Source: Candidatus Kinetoplastibacterium sorsogonicusi
GTDB lineage: Bacteria > Pseudomonadota > Gammaproteobacteria > Burkholderiales > Burkholderiaceae_B
Direction: 5' to 3'
Assembly: GCF_003072465.1 (NCBI RefSeq)
Contig: NZ_CP025628.1
Span: 62,001-126,000, forward strand
DNA: 64,000 nt
The position numbers were made by a program, and so were the translations under genes. Of this stretch, positions 48,738-61,909 are shown piece by piece (within the stretch, counting starts at the first letter, position 1; each line of letters opens with the position of its first letter). A model generated the notes under the pieces. The model saw only the letters and a list, made by a program, of their open reading frames with translations, had not been told where the DNA came from and did not search any database.

Positions 48738-48813
48738 TGGCGTCCCCTAGGGGATTCGAACCCCTGTACCCACCGTGAAAGGGTGGTGTCCTAGGCCTCT
48801 AGACGAAGGGGAC
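48738..48813 (-). tRNA. tRNA-Glu (anticodon TTC)
   Basis: On the minus strand GTCCCCT pairs with AGGGGAC, then G and an encoded CCA. The anticodon loop CTTTCAC gives TTC. The length is 76 nt. It is the middle gene of the leftward Ala-Glu-Asp cluster, 24 bases from tRNA-Asp and 15 from tRNA-Ala. Confidence 0.97.
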
Positions 48814-48828
48814 ATATACAAAAAAAGA

Positions 48829-48904
<76 letters not shown>

Positions 48905-48959
48905 ATTTGGAGATAATTATTTTTACTAGCATACATTTAAATTCACACTTTGTTTATTA

Positions 48960-48983
48960 TGCACAAATTTTACATTTAGTGCA
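48960..48983 (-). other. Hairpin between ybeY and the tRNA cluster
   Basis: TGCACAAAT and ATTTAGTGCA form a near-perfect stem (one bulged base) around a five-base loop. It lies 30 bases past the ybeY stop on the minus strand and could mark the 3' end of the miaB-phoH-ybeY transcript. No T tract follows. Confidence 0.4.
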
Positions 48984-49012
48984 AGTAGGAATTATAATTT
49001 ATTTTTAAATAT

Positions 49013-49474
49013 TTAAAAATAAGGATTATTGATATTCAATATATTTAATATATCAATTTCTATTTTTTCCATTATTTCTGCATCTTGATCATTAATATGA
49101 TCATATCCTAAAGAGTGTAGTAAACCATGTATAATGATATGAGTCATATGATCTATTATATTTTTATTTTGAAATTCTGCTTCTTGATTTAAAATTGATA
49201 AACACAATATAATATCACTTCTTAATATTTGATTTTCTATGCCATACTCAAATGTTAGAACATTAGTTGCTTTATTAATATTGCGATATTTTTTATTTAA
49301 GTAAGTAATTTCATCTGCATTAGTAATTTTTACGAGAATTTCTAATGCTTTTATTGGATTAATCAATTTATTTTTTTTTAAAAATTTGATAGCAATTAAT
49401 ATAATATTTTTAATATTTATTTTTTTTATTGGTATTTTTTTACATGAATATTGTATAGAAATATTGATTTTCAT
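49013..49474 (-). CDS. ybeY: Endoribonuclease YbeY
   Basis: YbeY is a zinc RNase that matures 16S rRNA 3' ends and helps in ribosome quality control. The 153-residue protein has the metal motif H-x3-H-x5-H as HGLLHSLGYDH near 114-124. NVLTFEYG, where most homologues have NVLSFP, is near 71-78. It directly follows phoH (the phoH stop is next to the ybeY start), and the miaB-phoH-ybeY order is a conserved proteobacterial operon. Confidence 0.93.
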   Translation of the reverse strand: MKINISIQYSCKKIPIKKINIKNIILIAIKFLKKNKLINPIKALEILVKITNADEITYLNKKYRNINKATNVLTFEYGIENQILRSDIILCLSILNQEAEFQNKNIIDHMTHIIIHGLLHSLGYDHINDQDAEIMEKIEIDILNILNINNPYF

Positions 49475-50452
49475 TTAATTTTTTTCTCTTTTATAGGCAG
49501 AAATTATTTTATCTATAATTTCATGTCTTACGATATCAAAATTATTAAATAAAATAATACCAATTTGATCAATATTTTTTAGTATATTAACTGCTTTAAT
49601 AAGTCCGCTTTCTTGATGTTTCATTAAATCAATTTGAGATGGATCTCCATTAATGATCATTTTACTTCCAAAACCTATACGTGTTATAAACATTTTTAAT
49701 TGTTCATTTGTAGTATTTTGTGCTTCATCTAAAATAATACAGGCATTATCTAAAGTTCTACCTCTCATGTATGCAAGTGGAGCTATCTCTAAAATTTTTT
49801 TATCAAATAATTTATTTGTTTTTTCATGTCCAATTATATTGTATAAAAAATCATATATAGGACGTAAATATGGATCGAGTTTTTGGGTTAAATCACCAGG
49901 TAAAAATCCCAAATTTTCTCCTGCCTCTACCACTGGCCTAGTAAATATAATACGCTTAATAATTTGCTTATTTAATAAATGTATAGCACTTGCAACTGCT
50001 AATAATGTTTTTCCTGTACCAGCTGGTCCAATACCAAAAATAATATCCTTACTTAAAATATGTTTAATATAATCATGCTGATTTTTTGTACGTGGTTTAA
50101 CATTTTTTATTTCTAAACTATTACATGTATCATCTTTTTTCGAATCATAAAATGCAATTGAATTATTTTTATTTAATTCTAAAAAAGTTAATTTGATATC
50201 TTCATTAGTAATACTTTTATAGATAGCTTCTTTAATTAATAATTTAAACAAATTTTGTGTAATAAATATATCATTAAGATTACCTTCTATAGTAATTTTA
50301 TTATTGATTTTTGTTATTTTTACATTAACTAAATTTTCAATTTGTTTTAAATTTTTATCTAATGGACCATACAAATTAGATAAAATATTATTATCTTTAT
50401 TAATATTTATCAATAATTTATTTTTTATAAAAACATTATTTTCATCTGTCAT
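49475..50452 (-). CDS. ybeZ: PhoH-like ATPase YbeZ
   Basis: YbeZ is a PhoH-family P-loop ATPase that partners YbeY in rRNA processing. The 325-residue protein has an N-terminal KH-like region (about 30-95). Walker A GPAGTGKTLLAVA is near 142-154, and RPVVEAGENLGFLPGD near 171-186. Walker B ACIILDEAQNTT is near 238-249. It starts with no gap after miaB. It is full length for the family in betaproteobacteria. Confidence 0.94.
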   Translation of the reverse strand: MTDENNVFIKNKLLININKDNNILSNLYGPLDKNLKQIENLVNVKITKINNKITIEGNLNDIFITQNLFKLLIKEAIYKSITNEDIKLTFLELNKNNSIAFYDSKKDDTCNSLEIKNVKPRTKNQHDYIKHILSKDIIFGIGPAGTGKTLLAVASAIHLLNKQIIKRIIFTRPVVEAGENLGFLPGDLTQKLDPYLRPIYDFLYNIIGHEKTNKLFDKKILEIAPLAYMRGRTLDNACIILDEAQNTTNEQLKMFITRIGFGSKMIINGDPSQIDLMKHQESGLIKAVNILKNIDQIGIILFNNFDIVRHEIIDKIISAYKREKN

Positions 50453-51838
50453 TTATATTAATCTAGCATTTAGGGTATTTGTATTTACATTTGTTATAAT
50501 TACATCTACCATGGTTCCTATAATAGATTTTGGTGCAGTAAAATTAACAATTTTATTATATTCTGTTCTACCAAAAATTTGCTTTTCATCACGAGTAGAT
50601 ACATTTTCAGCTAATACTCGTTGTTTAGTACCTATTAAAGATTTTGCAAATTCTTGACTATGAATATTAATGACTTCTTGCAATTTAAATAATCTAGATT
50701 GTTTTTCATGGTAAGTAACATTATCTGGAAAAGTAGAAGCAGGTGTTCCTGGCCTTGCCGAATAAATAAAAGAAAATGCAGATGAAAATTTTATTTCTTG
50801 AGCTAATTGTATAGTGTTTTCAAAATCTTCTTCACTTTCTCCAGGAAATCCAACTATAAAATCAGTAGATAATGCTAATGATGGTCTTGCTTTACGTAAC
50901 TGATCTATTACATATCTAAATTCTGCTACTGTATAGCCTCGCTTCATAGAAGAAAGTATCTTATCACTACCAGATTGTACTGGTAAATGCAAAAATGAAA
51001 CTAATTTATATAAATTTTTATAAACATCTAGCATTTTATTCGTCATTTCTTTTGGATGAGATGTCATAAATCGAATTCTTTCTATGCCATTAATTTCATG
51101 AACATATTCAAGTAAAGAAGCAAAATCTATAATTTTATTATCAATATTAGTCTTATAAGCATTAACATTTTGACCTAATAGTGTAATATCTTTTACACCT
51201 ATATCAGATAATTTCTTAATTTCAAATATTATATCTTTTAATGGTCTATATATTTCTATACCTCTAGTATAAGGAACTATACAATAACTACAATATTTAT
51301 TACAACCTTCCATTATAGAAACAAATGCTGAAGATTTATTTCTATGGGGTATAGGTAAAGAATCAAATTTTTCTATTTCTGGAAAACTTATATCAATTTG
51401 AGGTAAATTTTCTTGTAATTTTTTTTGTATTAAGTCATAAATTCTATGAATTGTCTGTGGCCCAAATATTATATCAACAAAAGGTGCTCTCTCTAGTATA
51501 AAATTACCTTCTTGACTAGCTACACATCCACCTACACATAAAATTAATTCTGGATTTTTTTGTTTTAAAGGTTTTATACGTCCTAAATCAGAAAATACTT
51601 TTTCTTGTGCTTTTTCTCTTATAGAACATGTGTTAAAAATTATTATATCTGCTTCGTCAGGACTTTTTACTTCAAATAAATTATATTTTTGATTTAAGAT
51701 ATCTATAATTTTCTCAGAATCATATTCATTCATTTGACATCCAAAAGTACGTATGAATAATTTTTTTGTTATCTTAATATCACTAAAATTATTTTTAATA
51801 TCTAAATTTCTATGTATTTTTATAATTGATTGTTTCAT
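50453..51838 (-). CDS. miaB: tRNA-2-methylthio-N6-dimethylallyladenosine synthase MiaB
   Basis: MiaB adds the methylthio group to isopentenyl-adenosine-37 of tRNAs reading codons starting with U. I use ATG 51838 (461 residues) rather than a TTG three codons earlier. The N-terminal UPF0004 domain has FGCQMNEYDSE near 31-41 and two further cluster cysteines in FNTCSIR and GGCVA. The radical SAM motif CNKYCSYC is near 177-184. A TRAM domain occupies about the last 65 residues. The three-gene operon with ybeZ and ybeY is conserved. Confidence 0.95.
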   Translation of the reverse strand: MKQSIIKIHRNLDIKNNFSDIKITKKLFIRTFGCQMNEYDSEKIIDILNQKYNLFEVKSPDEADIIIFNTCSIREKAQEKVFSDLGRIKPLKQKNPELILCVGGCVASQEGNFILERAPFVDIIFGPQTIHRIYDLIQKKLQENLPQIDISFPEIEKFDSLPIPHRNKSSAFVSIMEGCNKYCSYCIVPYTRGIEIYRPLKDIIFEIKKLSDIGVKDITLLGQNVNAYKTNIDNKIIDFASLLEYVHEINGIERIRFMTSHPKEMTNKMLDVYKNLYKLVSFLHLPVQSGSDKILSSMKRGYTVAEFRYVIDQLRKARPSLALSTDFIVGFPGESEEDFENTIQLAQEIKFSSAFSFIYSARPGTPASTFPDNVTYHEKQSRLFKLQEVINIHSQEFAKSLIGTKQRVLAENVSTRDEKQIFGRTEYNKIVNFTAPKSIIGTMVDVIITNVNTNTLNARLI

Positions 51839-51871
51839 ATTAGACAATTATTTAGATAATGGATCAAGTTG

Positions 51872-52780
51872 TTATTTATTGTATTTTTTCAATATATCAT
51901 ATTTATTTACTTTCATCCACATGGCTAAACTAGATGAAATAAATACTGAAGAATATATACCAAACCATATTCCTATAGTAATTGCTATAGCGAAATAATG
52001 TAAACTAGGTCCTCCAAACACAAGTATTGATATAATCATCATTTGTGTTGAACCATGAGTAATAATAGTACGAGAAATTGTTTGGGTAATAGATTTATTA
52101 ATAATATTATAAAGATTATCATGATTATATTTGCAAAAATTTTCTCTAATCCTATCCATTATAATTACAGATTCATTTACAGAATAACCTAATACAGCTA
52201 AAATACCAGTCAACACTGATAAAGAAAAATCCCATTGCATAAAAGCAAAAAAACCTAGTATGATGATTACATCATGTAAATTTGCTATAACACATGCAAT
52301 AGCAAATTTCCACTCAAATCTAAATCCTAAATAAGTAATTATACCTAATATAACAAATATCATAGCTATAATGCCATTTGTAAATAATTCCTCACCAATT
52401 TGTGGACCTATAGATTCTATATAGTTAATTTTAGCTTTATAATCTACATCAGACAATAAATTATCTGATATATAATTTATATCTATATTGTTTTTTTCAT
52501 AAATAGGTATTTTTATTATAACATCTTGATTAGATCCAAAATTTTGTACTTGACAACCATGACAACCTATATCATCTAAAGTTTGCCTTATATTTTCTAC
52601 ATTAAATTCTTTATCATAATGTAAAGCTATAATTTTTCCTCCAGTAAATTCTATAGAAAAATTCATACCATATGTATATATACAAAACATAGAAAATAAA
52701 AATGTGAATAAACTTATTAAATTAAGTAATAAAGCATGCTTCATAAAAGGTATAGTTTTTTTAATTTTAAACAATTCCAT
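51872..52780 (-). CDS. secF: Protein-export membrane protein SecF
   Basis: SecF with SecD uses the proton gradient to pull exported proteins out of SecYEG. The 302-residue protein has six membrane segments. The first (about 16-36) is followed by FSIEFTGGKII. A periplasmic domain is around 45-130. The last five segments include VLAVLGYSVNESVIIMDRIRE near 187-207, the SecF signature. It follows secD by 22 bases, in the operon queA-tgt-yajC-secD-secF. Confidence 0.95.
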   Translation of the reverse strand: MELFKIKKTIPFMKHALLLNLISLFTFLFSMFCIYTYGMNFSIEFTGGKIIALHYDKEFNVENIRQTLDDIGCHGCQVQNFGSNQDVIIKIPIYEKNNIDINYISDNLLSDVDYKAKINYIESIGPQIGEELFTNGIIAMIFVILGIITYLGFRFEWKFAIACVIANLHDVIIILGFFAFMQWDFSLSVLTGILAVLGYSVNESVIIMDRIRENFCKYNHDNLYNIINKSITQTISRTIITHGSTQMMIISILVFGGPSLHYFAIAITIGIWFGIYSSVFISSSLAMWMKVNKYDILKKYNK

Positions 52781-52802
52781 ATAATTTCTCTTTTTATCTT
52801 AA

Positions 52803-54686
52803 TTATTTTTTATTTTTATACCATATGGTACCAATAGAAATATTAGATAAATTTTTTCTATAACCATACCAAATATTTACTAATGCTCTTACTACAATTA
52901 CTGATGAAAACATGGAAGTTAGTACGCCTAAACAATGCACAACAGCAAAACCACGTATTGGCCCTGAAGTAAAAGATAGTAAGGCCATACCTATAATCAA
53001 AGCTGTTAAATTTGAATCTAATATCGTATTCCAAGCTAATGCAAAACCTTTGCTAATTGCTTCTTCTGGAATCGAACCACTTCTTAATTCTTCCCTAATT
53101 CTTTCATTAATTAATACATTAGAATCTATAGCCATACCAAGATTTAAAGCTAATGCAGAAATACCTGGAAGAGTCAGTGTAGCTTGTAATATTGATAATA
53201 CTGATAACATAAGTAATAAATTAACAGTTAATCCAATAGCAGAAAAAAATCCAAATAATCTATAATAAATTACTATAAATATTATAATTGAAGAAAATCC
53301 AAATATAGTAGATAAACATCCTTTTTGTATATTTCCTTCTCCTAAAGTAGGGCCAACATTTTTTTCTTCTATTATATTCATTGGAGTAGATAATGATCCA
53401 GATCTTAACAATAAAGCCATATCATAAGCTTCTTGTGAATTCATTGAACCAGAAATTTGGACTTGTCCTTCACTTATTTCGCTTTTAATAACCGGAGCCG
53501 TTATTAATTCTTCCGTTTTTTCATCAACTAATATAATTGCTAAACGTTTACCAAGATTTTCTCTAGTAATATTTTTAAATATTTTAGTGCCAATATCATC
53601 TAATACTATATGAACAATTGGTAATGCATTAGATTTATCATAACTAGCAAATGCATTTTTTATATTTTTTCCAGTTAATAAAATATTATTTTTTACTAAA
53701 ATAAATGAATTATCTGGAAAATTATACATTTTCGAACCTACAGGTATGAAACCATTTTTAGCTAATTCACAAGCAGTTATATCATCTTCTACCATTCTAA
53801 TTTCTAAAGCAGCGATTCTGCCTAAAATTTCTTTTGCTTTTACAATATCATGTATACCTGGTAATTGTACAATGATTCTATTTAAATTTTGTTGTTGAAT
53901 AATTGGTTCTGATACACCTAATTCATTGACTCTTTTATGTATAATATCTATATTTTGTTTAATAGCATCATTTTTGATTTTTTTAAAAAAGTTATCATTA
54001 AATTTTATTTTTAAACAAATATTGTTAGTATTTTTTAGAATTTCAGATTCTAATCCTATATTAGATAATATTGTATTTATATTTTTATAATCATTTAAAT
54101 TATTTAAAGTAATAATCAAATTTAAATTCATTACTTCTATAGATTTAAAATTAATATTTTTTTCTTGAAAGATTTTTTTTATTTCATTAGAAATAGATAT
54201 TAAACTATTTTCTATAATTGGTTTAAAATCCATTTCTAATAAAAAATGCACACCACCTTTTAAATCTAATCCAAGAGAAATTGGTTTAGCACCTATTTTA
54301 TATAAAAAATTCATGTATTTAGGCAAAGATGGAGCATTAATAAATGAAATATTACAATTTTTATAACTAATTTTAGATAACTCATTTTCTATAATAGATT
54401 TAGAATTATTCCTATCATCTTCATTTTCAAAACAAAATGTAATAGATGAATTTATAATAAATGAATTTTTTTTATTATAAATAAAATAATTATCTACATT
54501 TATATTATTTTTTTTCAGAATTTCACAAGTATTTTTTGCAATGAAATTATTAAACTGTAAATTAGAATTATTCGATGTAATTTGTATTGAAGGTTTTAAT
54601 TTACAAAATGTAGGTAATACATATAGTGTGCTTATAATTATTGAAAGCAGTACCAGTATGTATTTCCATGTAGGATAACGGTTCAT
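52803..54686 (-). CDS. secD: Protein-export membrane protein SecD
   Basis: SecD is the large partner of SecF. The 627-residue protein has an N-terminal membrane helix (about 7-27). The P1 periplasmic region has SLGLDLKGGVHFLLEMD near 137-153 and NELGVSEPIIQQQ near 250-262. Six C-terminal helices contain ALALNLGMAIDSNVLINERI near 510-529. The length matches E. coli SecD (615). It is strongly AT-drifted in the N-terminal periplasmic part. Confidence 0.95.
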   Translation of the reverse strand: MNRYPTWKYILVLLSIIISTLYVLPTFCKLKPSIQITSNNSNLQFNNFIAKNTCEILKKNNINVDNYFIYNKKNSFIINSSITFCFENEDDRNNSKSIIENELSKISYKNCNISFINAPSLPKYMNFLYKIGAKPISLGLDLKGGVHFLLEMDFKPIIENSLISISNEIKKIFQEKNINFKSIEVMNLNLIITLNNLNDYKNINTILSNIGLESEILKNTNNICLKIKFNDNFFKKIKNDAIKQNIDIIHKRVNELGVSEPIIQQQNLNRIIVQLPGIHDIVKAKEILGRIAALEIRMVEDDITACELAKNGFIPVGSKMYNFPDNSFILVKNNILLTGKNIKNAFASYDKSNALPIVHIVLDDIGTKIFKNITRENLGKRLAIILVDEKTEELITAPVIKSEISEGQVQISGSMNSQEAYDMALLLRSGSLSTPMNIIEEKNVGPTLGEGNIQKGCLSTIFGFSSIIIFIVIYYRLFGFFSAIGLTVNLLLMLSVLSILQATLTLPGISALALNLGMAIDSNVLINERIREELRSGSIPEEAISKGFALAWNTILDSNLTALIIGMALLSFTSGPIRGFAVVHCLGVLTSMFSSVIVVRALVNIWYGYRKNLSNISIGTIWYKNKK

Positions 54687-54703
54687 TTTATTTATTCTTC
54701 AAT

Positions 54704-55039
54704 TCAAATTTGTTTCATTGTATTTTTTGGTAACATAGAAACTATTGCATCTTTTTGTAAAACAATATTATATTTTCCATCTAAATTATGAGATATTTCA
54801 ACAATGAAATATTGATTTTTAATATCTCGAACTTTTCCTATTATTCCTCCAATAGTTACTATTTCATCATCTATTTCTATAGAGGAAATTAAACTTTTAT
54901 GTTCTTTTTGTTTTTTGATCTGAGGACGTATCATGATAAAATATAAAAAAATAAACATTAAGATGATGGGTGCAAAGTTACTAATGATATTAGATTCTGT
55001 AATTTGATTTATTTCTGCAACTATGTTTATTATAGACAT
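54704..55039 (-). CDS. yajC: Preprotein translocase subunit YajC
   Basis: YajC is a small single-span partner of SecDF. The 111-residue protein has a membrane helix near 22-40 followed by IMIRPQIKKQKEHKSLI, the family signature, and a DEIVTIGGIIGKV segment near 68-80. It sits between tgt and secD in the conserved order, 17 bases before secD. Confidence 0.94.
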   Translation of the reverse strand: MSIINIVAEINQITESNIISNFAPIILMFIFLYFIMIRPQIKKQKEHKSLISSIEIDDEIVTIGGIIGKVRDIKNQYFIVEISHNLDGKYNIVLQKDAIVSMLPKNTMKQI

Positions 55040-55104
55040 ATATACTCCTGTGAATATTGTAATTTTTGAATATTTTGAATTAAAAATTATTTAACAATGT
55101 TTTT

Positions 55105-57302
<2,198 letters not shown>

Positions 57303-57423
57303 TTATTTTTTTATTAAATTTTATGTAATAAGTGTTTTCGTATGAAAATAATACATTTCATACAAAATATTTTTTTGTTAATAATATAAATTATTAAGAT
57401 TTTTGATAATAAAATTTTATATA
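57303..57423. other. queA/ubiD spacer with an 8-bp inverted repeat
   Basis: GTATGAAA (57340-57347) and TTTCATAC (57356-57363) form a perfect stem with an eight-base loop. It lies between ubiD and queA on the same strand, so it may end the ubiD transcript or sit in the queA leader. No clear promoter boxes are visible. Confidence 0.35.
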
Positions 57424-58956
57424 TTATAGACCTAATGTATCCCATATAGAGTCTATTTTATTTTTTATAAATTCACTCATATAAATTTTTTCACCCCATT
57501 TTCTATTGGTTTCTCCTGGCCATTTATTAGTTGCATCTATTCCCATTTTACTTCCAATACCTGATATTGGTGAAGCAAAATCTAAGTAATCAATAGGAGT
57601 ATTTACAATTGTAGTTACATCTCTTGCAGGATCTGAACGAGTAGATATTGCCCATATTACTTCTTGCCAATTTTTTATATTTATATCATCATCTACTATA
57701 ATGATAAATTTTGTATACATAAATTGTCTTAATGAACTCCAAATTCCTAACATAACTTTTGTACCCTGTCCTATATATTGTTTTTTAATAGATGCTATAG
57801 CAAGTCTATAACTACAACCTTCTGGAGGAAGATAAAAGTCAACAATTTCAGGTATTTGCATACGTAATAAAGGAATAAATAATTCATTAAGTGCTATTCC
57901 TAAAATAGCAGGTTCATCTGGTGGTTTACCTGTATATGTAGACATATAAATAGGATTTTTTCTAGTTGTAATTTTTTCAACTGTAAATACTGGAAACCAT
58001 TCTTGTTCATTATAATATCCAGTATGATCTCCAAAAGGACCTTCTAAAGCAATCTCATAACTAACATTTGGAGCATTTTTATAAATATTAGCTCTTATAT
58101 CAGATTTAGGTAAAATATATCCTTCCAGTACTATTTCTGATGTAGCAGGTATTAACAATTCTATGTTTTTATCTATTGCTTTTACTAGTTCGGTTTTTGA
58201 TCCTCTTAATAATCCAGCAAATTGATATTCTGATATACTATCTGGAATAGGAGTTACTGCACTAATTATAGTTGCTGGATCTGCACCTATAGCAACAACA
58301 ATAGGGAATGGTTTTTCTGGATGTGCAATTATATGATCTCTAAAATCTAAAGCACCTCCTCTATGATTCAACCATCTCATAATTAATTTGTTATGAGATA
58401 ATAACTGTTGTCTATATATACCTATATTATTTCTTTTCTTATTCGGTCCTTTAGTCACAGTTAACCCCCAAGATATTAGGGGACCAATATCTTCAGGCCA
58501 ACAAGTTTGTATTGGAATCTTATATAAATCTACATCTTTACCTTCAAAAATTATTTCTTGACATGGAGCATTTTTTATTAATGTAGGGTGCATATCCCAT
58601 AAGGCATTTTTTAATAATGCAATTTTTGAAAAATTATTTTTAAAATTTGTAATTTTTTCAGGATTTTTTAAATATGCTAAAAGTTCACCCATATTTTTCA
58701 AAGATTCTAAATTCTTTAATCCCATAGATAAAATAATACGATCCAATGTACCAAATAAATTAGTTAATACTGGTATATTAGAATTAATACCATTATGTAT
58801 TACATTTTTAAATAAAAGTGCAGGACCTTGTTTTTCTAAAACTCTACTAGAAATTTCTGTTAATTCTAAATATGAAGAAATTTTTTGATCAATAATTTTT
58901 AGTTCATTTTTTTTTTCTAATTTATCAATTAAATCTCTAAGACTTTTGTATTTCAA
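57424..58956 (-). CDS. ubiD: UbiD family decarboxylase (4-hydroxy-3-polyprenylbenzoate decarboxylase)
   Basis: UbiD decarboxylates the polyprenylated hydroxybenzoate in ubiquinone synthesis with the prenyl-FMN made by UbiX (5927-6493). The 510-residue protein has [20 protein letters not shown] near 175-194. The catalytic Glu-Arg-Glu region includes [11 protein letters not shown] near 306-316, and the [16 protein letters not shown] segment is near 427-442. The start is TTG at 58956: an in-frame TAA sits directly before it and an AGGAG lies eight bases upstream. The N-terminus KYKSLRD then matches E. coli UbiD. Full length. Confidence 0.95.
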   Translation of the reverse strand: MKYKSLRDLIDKLEKKNELKIIDQKISSYLELTEISSRVLEKQGPALLFKNVIHNGINSNIPVLTNLFGTLDRIILSMGLKNLESLKNMGELLAYLKNPEKITNFKNNFSKIALLKNALWDMHPTLIKNAPCQEIIFEGKDVDLYKIPIQTCWPEDIGPLISWGLTVTKGPNKKRNNIGIYRQQLLSHNKLIMRWLNHRGGALDFRDHIIAHPEKPFPIVVAIGADPATIISAVTPIPDSISEYQFAGLLRGSKTELVKAIDKNIELLIPATSEIVLEGYILPKSDIRANIYKNAPNVSYEIALEGPFGDHTGYYNEQEWFPVFTVEKITTRKNPIYMSTYTGKPPDEPAILGIALNELFIPLLRMQIPEIVDFYLPPEGCSYRLAIASIKKQYIGQGTKVMLGIWSSLRQFMYTKFIIIVDDDINIKNWQEVIWAISTRSDPARDVTTIVNTPIDYLDFASPISGIGSKMGIDATNKWPGETNRKWGEKIYMSEFIKNKIDSIWDTLGL

Positions 58957-58982
58957 TTATGATCTCCTATATATATATAACA

Positions 58983-59723
58983 TTAAAACCAATTTAATAT
59001 AGTAAGAATTGATGTGATTGCTACTATCCCAGCAGTTTCTGTTCTTAGTATTCTTGGTCCAATATTTACATCTAAAATATTATGAGTTTTAGCTATTAAT
59101 TTTTCTGATTCAGTCCATCCACCTTCAGGTCCTATAATAATTGCTATATTGATATTATTTGTATTCTTATATTTATATAGTATATCTTTCATTTTATTAT
59201 TTGAGCATGGTTCACAAATTATCAATAAATCATAGTTTTCTTTTTTAATAAACTCATGAAAACTTATTGGATATTCTATATTCATAATTTGATTCCTGCC
59301 ACATTGTTCGCTAGCAGATATAGCAATATTTTTCCAATGATTAACATATTTTGTAGATTTTTCTGAATTAAATTTTTTAATAATTCTATTACTATTGAGT
59401 GGAATTATTTTATTAACTCCTAGTTCTGTTGCTTTTTCTACAATCAAATCCATTTTATTTTTAACAGTAATTGCTTGTACCAGTATTATTTTTCCTGGAA
59501 GTTCAGATTTATTTTGATAAAAATTTTTAACAGTTGCATATATTTTATTGTTTATTATTTTTATAATGCAATAGTAATCAATACCATTTCCATTAAATAA
59601 TATACATGGATCTCCATTTTTCATTCTTAAAGCTTGTATAGAATGTAGAATAATATTTTTTGGTAATAAAATATTTGAATCATTGTTAATAGTATTTTGA
59701 TAAAAAAATCTTGGTATTGACAT
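58983..59723 (-). CDS. rsmE: 16S rRNA m3U1498 methyltransferase RsmE
   Basis: RsmE methylates U1498 of 16S rRNA. It is a SPOUT (trefoil-knot) enzyme with an N-terminal PUA-like domain. The 246-residue protein has ATELGVNKIIPLNSNR near 116-131 and SEQCGRNQI near 157-165. The SAM knot has IIGPEGGWTESE near 201-212 and LGPRILRTETA (here with IGPRILRTETA) near 223-233. It lies 26 bases upstream of ubiD on the same strand. Confidence 0.95.
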   Translation of the reverse strand: MSIPRFFYQNTINNDSNILLPKNIILHSIQALRMKNGDPCILFNGNGIDYYCIIKIINNKIYATVKNFYQNKSELPGKIILVQAITVKNKMDLIVEKATELGVNKIIPLNSNRIIKKFNSEKSTKYVNHWKNIAISASEQCGRNQIMNIEYPISFHEFIKKENYDLLIICEPCSNNKMKDILYKYKNTNNINIAIIIGPEGGWTESEKLIAKTHNILDVNIGPRILRTETAGIVAITSILTILNWF

Positions 59724-59809
59724 ATATAATTAAAAAATATTTATGTTATTTATTGTTAATGAATTTATAAATTCGAATAATATTTGTATTGAATATTATA
59801 GAATAAATT

Positions 59810-59848
59810 ATTGATATATTTTTTATTATTAATAATAAATATATCAAT
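59810..59848 (+). promoter_or_regulatory. Long AT-rich hairpin in the tkt leader
   Basis: ATTGATATAT (59810-59819) pairs with ATATATCAAT (59839-59848), and inside it TTATTATT pairs with AATAATAA with three unpaired T on one side. The structure ends five bases before the AAGGAA ribosome-binding site of tkt. It is either an operator-like palindrome or an mRNA leader stem at the head of the tkt-gapA-pgk group. Confidence 0.5.
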
Positions 59849-59867
59849 ATAAATAAGGAATTTTATT

Positions 59868-61892
59868 ATGTTAGAAAAAGAATCTACACCTGCTGATGCT
59901 ATTAGAGCATTATCTATGGATGCAGTACAAAAAGCTAAATCTGGTCATCCAGGAGCTCCTATGGGTATGGCTGAAATAGCAGAAGCATTATGGATAAATA
60001 ATTTAAATCATAATCCTACAGATCCTAAATGGATTAATCGCGATCGTGTTATTTTGTCTAATGGACATGCTTCCATGCTAATATATTCCATATTACATTT
60101 AACTGGATATGATTTATCATTAGATGATTTAAAGAATTTTAGACAATTACATTCGAAAACTCCTGGACATCCTGAAGTTAATATTACACCAGGTATTGAA
60201 ACTACTACTGGACCTCTAGGACAAGGATTAGCAAATGCAGTAGGTATGGCACTTGCAGAATCATTATTATCATCTGAATTTAATAAACCAAATTATGATA
60301 TAGTGAATCATTACACTTACGTTTTAGTAGGTGATGGATGTTTAATGGAAGGTATATCTCATGAAGTTTGTTCTTTAGCTGGTACTTTAAAATTATCAAA
60401 ACTTATTGTTTTATATGATAGTAATAATATTTCAATCGATGGTGATATAAAAAATTGGTTTAATGATAATACTGCACTACGATTTGAATCTTATGGATGG
60501 AATGTCATCAATAATGTAGATGGTCATAACATAGAACAGATAAATTCTGCAATTTTGCAAGCTAAAAAACAAATTGAAAAACCTACTATTATAATTTGTA
60601 ATACTGTTATTGGAAAAGGATCCCCTAATATGTCTGGTACTAACAAAGTACATGGATCTCCATTAGGATCTTTAGAAATTACTGCTACAAAAAAAAATAT
60701 AGGATGGAAAGAAGAAGAGTTTGTAATTCCTGAATATTTATATAAGCAATGTGATGTTAGACAAAAAGGTCTAAATTTGCAAAAATCTTGGCAATCTAAA
60801 TTTGATACTTATCAAAAAAAATATCCTGAATTAGCTGCAGAATTTATACGTCGAATGTCTGGAAAATTTGTAGATAATTTTGATGCAAAAATTGCTTCTA
60901 TTATTGATTCTATTGTAGAAAAAAAAGAAATAATAGCAACTAGAAAAGCTTCACAAAATGTAATACAAGAATTTTCTAAATTTATACCAGAATTATTAGG
61001 TGGTTCAGCTGATTTAACTAGTTCTAATTTAACAGATTGGAAAGATGTAAAACCAGTAAGATCTGGACAACATGGAATAGTAAAATTTGGTAGACATATA
61101 AATTATGGAGTTAGAGAATTTGGTATGGCTGCTATCATGAATGGAATTGCTTTGCATGGTGGATATATACCTTTTGGTGGAACATTTTTAACTTTTTCAG
61201 ATTATTCTAGAAATGCTATTAGAATGTCAGCTCTAATGAGACAAAAAATTATCCATATTTTTACTCATGATTCTATTGGATTAGGAGAAGATGGACCTAC
61301 ACATCAATCTATAGAACATGTTTCTAGTTTACGTCTCATTCCTAATTTATCTGTATGGCGCCCTTGTGATACTTTAGAAACTGCTATTGCTTGGATTTAC
61401 GCTATTCAAAGAAATAGCTTAGATAATGTTAATAATAGTGGTCCAACAGCAATTTTATTATCAAGACAAAATTTACCTTTTTTTGAAAGAGATAAAAATA
61501 CAATAAAATCTATTTATCGAGGTGGATATATTTTAAAAGATGTTGATAATCCAGTAGCAATTATTATTGCTACTGGGTCTGAAGTACATCTTGCGATGGA
61601 AGCACAATTAAAACTTATGCAAGAAGGTATTAATGTAAAAGTAATATCTATGCCTAGTACAGATGTTTTTGATCAACAAGATAATAATTGGAAAGAATTA
61701 GTATTACCTAAAGAGTTACCTAAATTAGCAATAGAAGCTGGAACAAGTGCTTTTTGGCATAAATATGTAGGTTCAAATGGAGTTGTTATTGGTATAGATA
61801 GTTATGGTGAATCTGCTCCAGCTGATGTTTTATTTAAATTTTTTAATATTACTGTTGATAATATTATTAAATCTATTAAAAATATTATATAA
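59868..61892 (+). CDS. tkt: Transketolase
   Basis: Transketolase is the thiamine diphosphate enzyme linking the pentose phosphate pathway to glycolysis. The 674-residue protein has SGHPGAPMG near 26-34 and [14 protein letters not shown] near 110-123. The ThDP-metal motif starts GDGCLMEG near 153-160. The C-terminal half has [14 protein letters not shown] near 466-479. A clear AAGGAA ribosome-binding site precedes the ATG. gapA follows 17 bases later and pgk after that, the tkt-gap-pgk cluster of betaproteobacteria. Its cofactor thiamine depends on a pathway only partly visible here (thiS). Confidence 0.97.
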   Translation: MLEKESTPADAIRALSMDAVQKAKSGHPGAPMGMAEIAEALWINNLNHNPTDPKWINRDRVILSNGHASMLIYSILHLTGYDLSLDDLKNFRQLHSKTPGHPEVNITPGIETTTGPLGQGLANAVGMALAESLLSSEFNKPNYDIVNHYTYVLVGDGCLMEGISHEVCSLAGTLKLSKLIVLYDSNNISIDGDIKNWFNDNTALRFESYGWNVINNVDGHNIEQINSAILQAKKQIEKPTIIICNTVIGKGSPNMSGTNKVHGSPLGSLEITATKKNIGWKEEEFVIPEYLYKQCDVRQKGLNLQKSWQSKFDTYQKKYPELAAEFIRRMSGKFVDNFDAKIASIIDSIVEKKEIIATRKASQNVIQEFSKFIPELLGGSADLTSSNLTDWKDVKPVRSGQHGIVKFGRHINYGVREFGMAAIMNGIALHGGYIPFGGTFLTFSDYSRNAIRMSALMRQKIIHIFTHDSIGLGEDGPTHQSIEHVSSLRLIPNLSVWRPCDTLETAIAWIYAIQRNSLDNVNNSGPTAILLSRQNLPFFERDKNTIKSIYRGGYILKDVDNPVAIIIATGSEVHLAMEAQLKLMQEGINVKVISMPSTDVFDQQDNNWKELVLPKELPKLAIEAGTSAFWHKYVGSNGVVIGIDSYGESAPADVLFKFFNITVDNIIKSIKNII

Positions 61893-61909
61893 ATAATAGG
61901 AGTATATTT

